Source: Sellimonas caecigallum (GTDB lineage: Bacteria > Bacillota > Clostridia > Lachnospirales > Lachnospiraceae). Taken from it: a stretch of 64,000 bases of DNA. The notes beneath the pieces were generated by a model, which was not told the origin of the DNA, did no database searches, and saw nothing but the letters and a program-made list of their open reading frames with translations. Every line of letters begins with the position of its first letter. Position 1 is the first letter of the stretch. The stretch covers positions 33,428-97,427 of the forward strand of contig NZ_VIRV01000009.1 of NCBI RefSeq assembly GCF_019754295.1. The letters are read 5' to 3'. The position numbers and the translations under genes are program-made. Of the stretch, positions 62,541 to 64,000 are shown piece after piece.

Positions 62541-63830
62541 CTATTTTGCAGATTTCAGATATTTTTCTACACTCACAAGTTTTACGCTCAACGTAAATAC
62601 TTGCATTGCAAGTTTAATCTCTTCCAATGTTGGATAAGACGGAGCAATACGGATATTGCTGTCATGCGGATCCTTTCCGTACGGATAGGTTGCTCCGGCA
62701 TTTGTCATAATAAGACCCGCTTCCTTTGCCTTTGCAACAATCGCCTTCGCACATCCATCAAGAGAATCAAAGGAGATAAAATAACCTCCTCTCGGAGCCA
62801 GCCAGGAACCAATCTCCAGACCTCCAAGCTCTTTCTGAAGTGTTTCCAGCACAGCGTCAAATTTCGGTCTCATGACGGCTGCATGTTTCTTCATATGTTT
62901 TACCATGCCATGGATGTCTTTAAAATATCTCGCATGGCGAAGCTGATTGAGCTTATCATGTCCGATGGTCTGGATCTTCATCTGCTCACGGATTTCCACA
63001 AGATTGGCATCCGATGCTGCAATCGCCGCGATACCGGAACCCGGGAAACTGATCTTGGATGTAGATGAGAATTTATAAACCATATCCGGATGACCCTCTT
63101 TTTTACACTCCATGAGAATCTCAATCAGATAATCCTGCTTATCCTCATATAAATGATGAATACCGTACGCATTATCCCAGTAAATACGGAAATCCTCTGC
63201 TGCCGGATTCAATTTTGCAAACCGATGTACTGTCTCGTCAGAATATGTGATTCCCTGCGGATTGGAGTACTTCGGCACACACCAGATACCTTTGATAGCC
63301 GGATCACTGCTTACAAGCTCCTCCACGATATCCATATCCGGTCCTGTCGGAGTCATCGGAACATTGATCATCTCGATACCAAAATGCTCTGTAATCGCAA
63401 AATGGCGGTCGTATCCCGGAACCGGACACAAGAATTTTACCTTGTCAAGCTTTGCCCACGGCGTACTTCCCATGACACCATGCGTCATAGAACGCGCAAT
63501 CGTGTCATACATGACATTCAAGCTGGAGTTTCCAAAAATTACGATATTGTCCTTCGGCACTTCCATCATGTCTGCAAGAAGCTGCTTCGCCTCCTTGATC
63601 CCGTCAAGAACACCATAATTCCGGCAATCAACGCCCTCTTCGCAGACAAGATCCGTACTGCTCGTCAAAACATCCATCATCCCCATAGAAAGATTCAGCT
63701 GCTCTGTAGAAGGCTTTCCACGAGACATATCAAGCTTCAGTCCCTTTGCCTTGACCTCCTCAAACTGTTTCGTCAATTCCCTCTTCAACGCTTTTAACTC
63801 TTCTTTGCTCAAATCCTTATAAGCTGTCAT
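62541..63830 (-). CDS. Class I aminotransferase, aspartate-type
   Basis: A 429-residue fold-type I PLP enzyme. PLP lysine is Lys259 in SSTSKISFPGSG; PKYSNPQGITYS and YWDNAYGIHHL are the usual substrate and cofactor motifs, and NIRIAPSYPT holds the C-terminal Arg. It belongs to the group of Firmicute aminotransferases with the N-terminal helix DLSKEELKALKRELTKQFEE, annotated as aspartate aminotransferase, though the substrate range is not certain. ATG at 63830 is chosen because a GGGCGG precedes it at 7 nt; ATG at 63851 is possible. Confidence 0.87.
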   Translation of the reverse strand: MTAYKDLSKEELKALKRELTKQFEEVKAKGLKLDMSRGKPSTEQLNLSMGMMDVLTSSTDLVCEEGVDCRNYGVLDGIKEAKQLLADMMEVPKDNIVIFGNSSLNVMYDTIARSMTHGVMGSTPWAKLDKVKFLCPVPGYDRHFAITEHFGIEMINVPMTPTGPDMDIVEELVSSDPAIKGIWCVPKYSNPQGITYSDETVHRFAKLNPAAEDFRIYWDNAYGIHHLYEDKQDYLIEILMECKKEGHPDMVYKFSSTSKISFPGSGIAAIAASDANLVEIREQMKIQTIGHDKLNQLRHARYFKDIHGMVKHMKKHAAVMRPKFDAVLETLQKELGGLEIGSWLAPRGGYFISFDSLDGCAKAIVAKAKEAGLIMTNAGATYPYGKDPHDSNIRIAPSYPTLEEIKLAMQVFTLSVKLVSVEKYLKSAK

Positions 63831-63879
63831 GCTCCTACCGCCCTTCATCATTATTCACTACTTCATTTCACTGTTACTT

Positions 63880-63908
63880 ATTTTATCCATGATTTGACTC
63901 TACGTCAA
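63880..63908 (-). promoter_or_regulatory. Promoter of the aminotransferase gene
   Basis: Minus-strand TTGACG (63903-63908), 17 nt, TAAAAT (63880-63885), 49 nt upstream of the ATG at 63830. Beyond it, to the right edge, the sequence is AT-rich and shows no gene. Confidence 0.68.
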
Positions 63909-64000
63909 CTGTTTCTTGCAAATTATTCCCATTTTAGTTAAAATTTATGCAGAAAACACAAAAAAATGAATTTCAAAAAGGTCTTTCATTCATTTTATAT

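Overview
The window reads as chromosome of a Gram-positive anaerobe of the class Clostridia, most probably family Lachnospiraceae. This rests on the gene content (Re-type citrate synthase, a Grd-type selenoprotein, a very large BadF/HgdB-type fusion, pta-ackA, Rex) and on housekeeping synteny (pta-ackA-DUF177-rpmF, then plsX-acpP-rnc-smc-ftsY). Shine-Dalgarno sites are strong (AGGAGG-like) and promoters match TTGACA-17-TATAAT well. Species is not resolved. Almost everything is on the minus strand; only an ABC-F gene, a tmcAL homologue and the giant 1423-residue protein are on the plus strand.

Positions 1-8.6 kb hold, on the minus strand, the start of an FtsK/SpoIIIE-like gene, a ClpP-fold TepA-like protein, metY, a CFI-box protein, yebC, a CorC-like CBS protein, an orphan MazF, alr, a fused NAD(P)HX repair enzyme and rex. 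A YdiF-like ABC-F gene diverges from rex. From 10.6 to 14.0 kb lies a three-gene unit for glutamate precursor synthesis: a Re-citrate synthase homologue, a GntR regulator and NADP isocitrate dehydrogenase. Its promoter is overlapped by a perfect 24-bp palindrome. From 14.1 to 22.5 kb come DUF1653, threonine ammonia-lyase, ftsY, smc, rnc, acpP and plsX.

Positions 22.5-29.8 kb are the most unusual part. Genes for a fused ThrE-type exporter, a YkvI-type transporter, a UGA-containing GrdB-like selenoprotein, a GrdE-like pyruvoyl proprotein, a TetR regulator and GrdX sit between rpmF and plsX, which are neighbours in many Clostridia. The glycine-reductase partners GrdA, GrdC and GrdD are absent, so the substrate and acceptor are unknown. 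An AT-rich stretch with decayed reading frames and a direct repeat separates this block from rpmF.

Positions 29.8-43.3 kb carry rpmF, DUF177, ackA, pta, mgtE, the divergent tmcAL, an ECF-polA-coaE-walJ-degV unit, mntP behind a yybP-ykoY manganese riboswitch, a small membrane protein and an unusual phosphoribosyltransferase. Positions 43.4-52.2 kb are one operon: a GntR regulator, an Opp-type ABC transporter and two tandem amidohydrolases, of which only one keeps its metal ligands. Positions 52.5-64 kb hold a DinB-like protein, tRNA-Leu(CAA), a TrmB regulator with lysA, a rhomboid-like protein with pyruvate kinase, the giant Fe-S ATPase fusion and a class I aminotransferase.

Together these genes describe a fermentative amino-acid-using anaerobe: acetyl-CoA to acetate with ATP through pta-ackA, redox sensing through Rex, citrate-based 2-oxoglutarate synthesis, peptide uptake, and a possible reductive, selenium-dependent amino-compound pathway.
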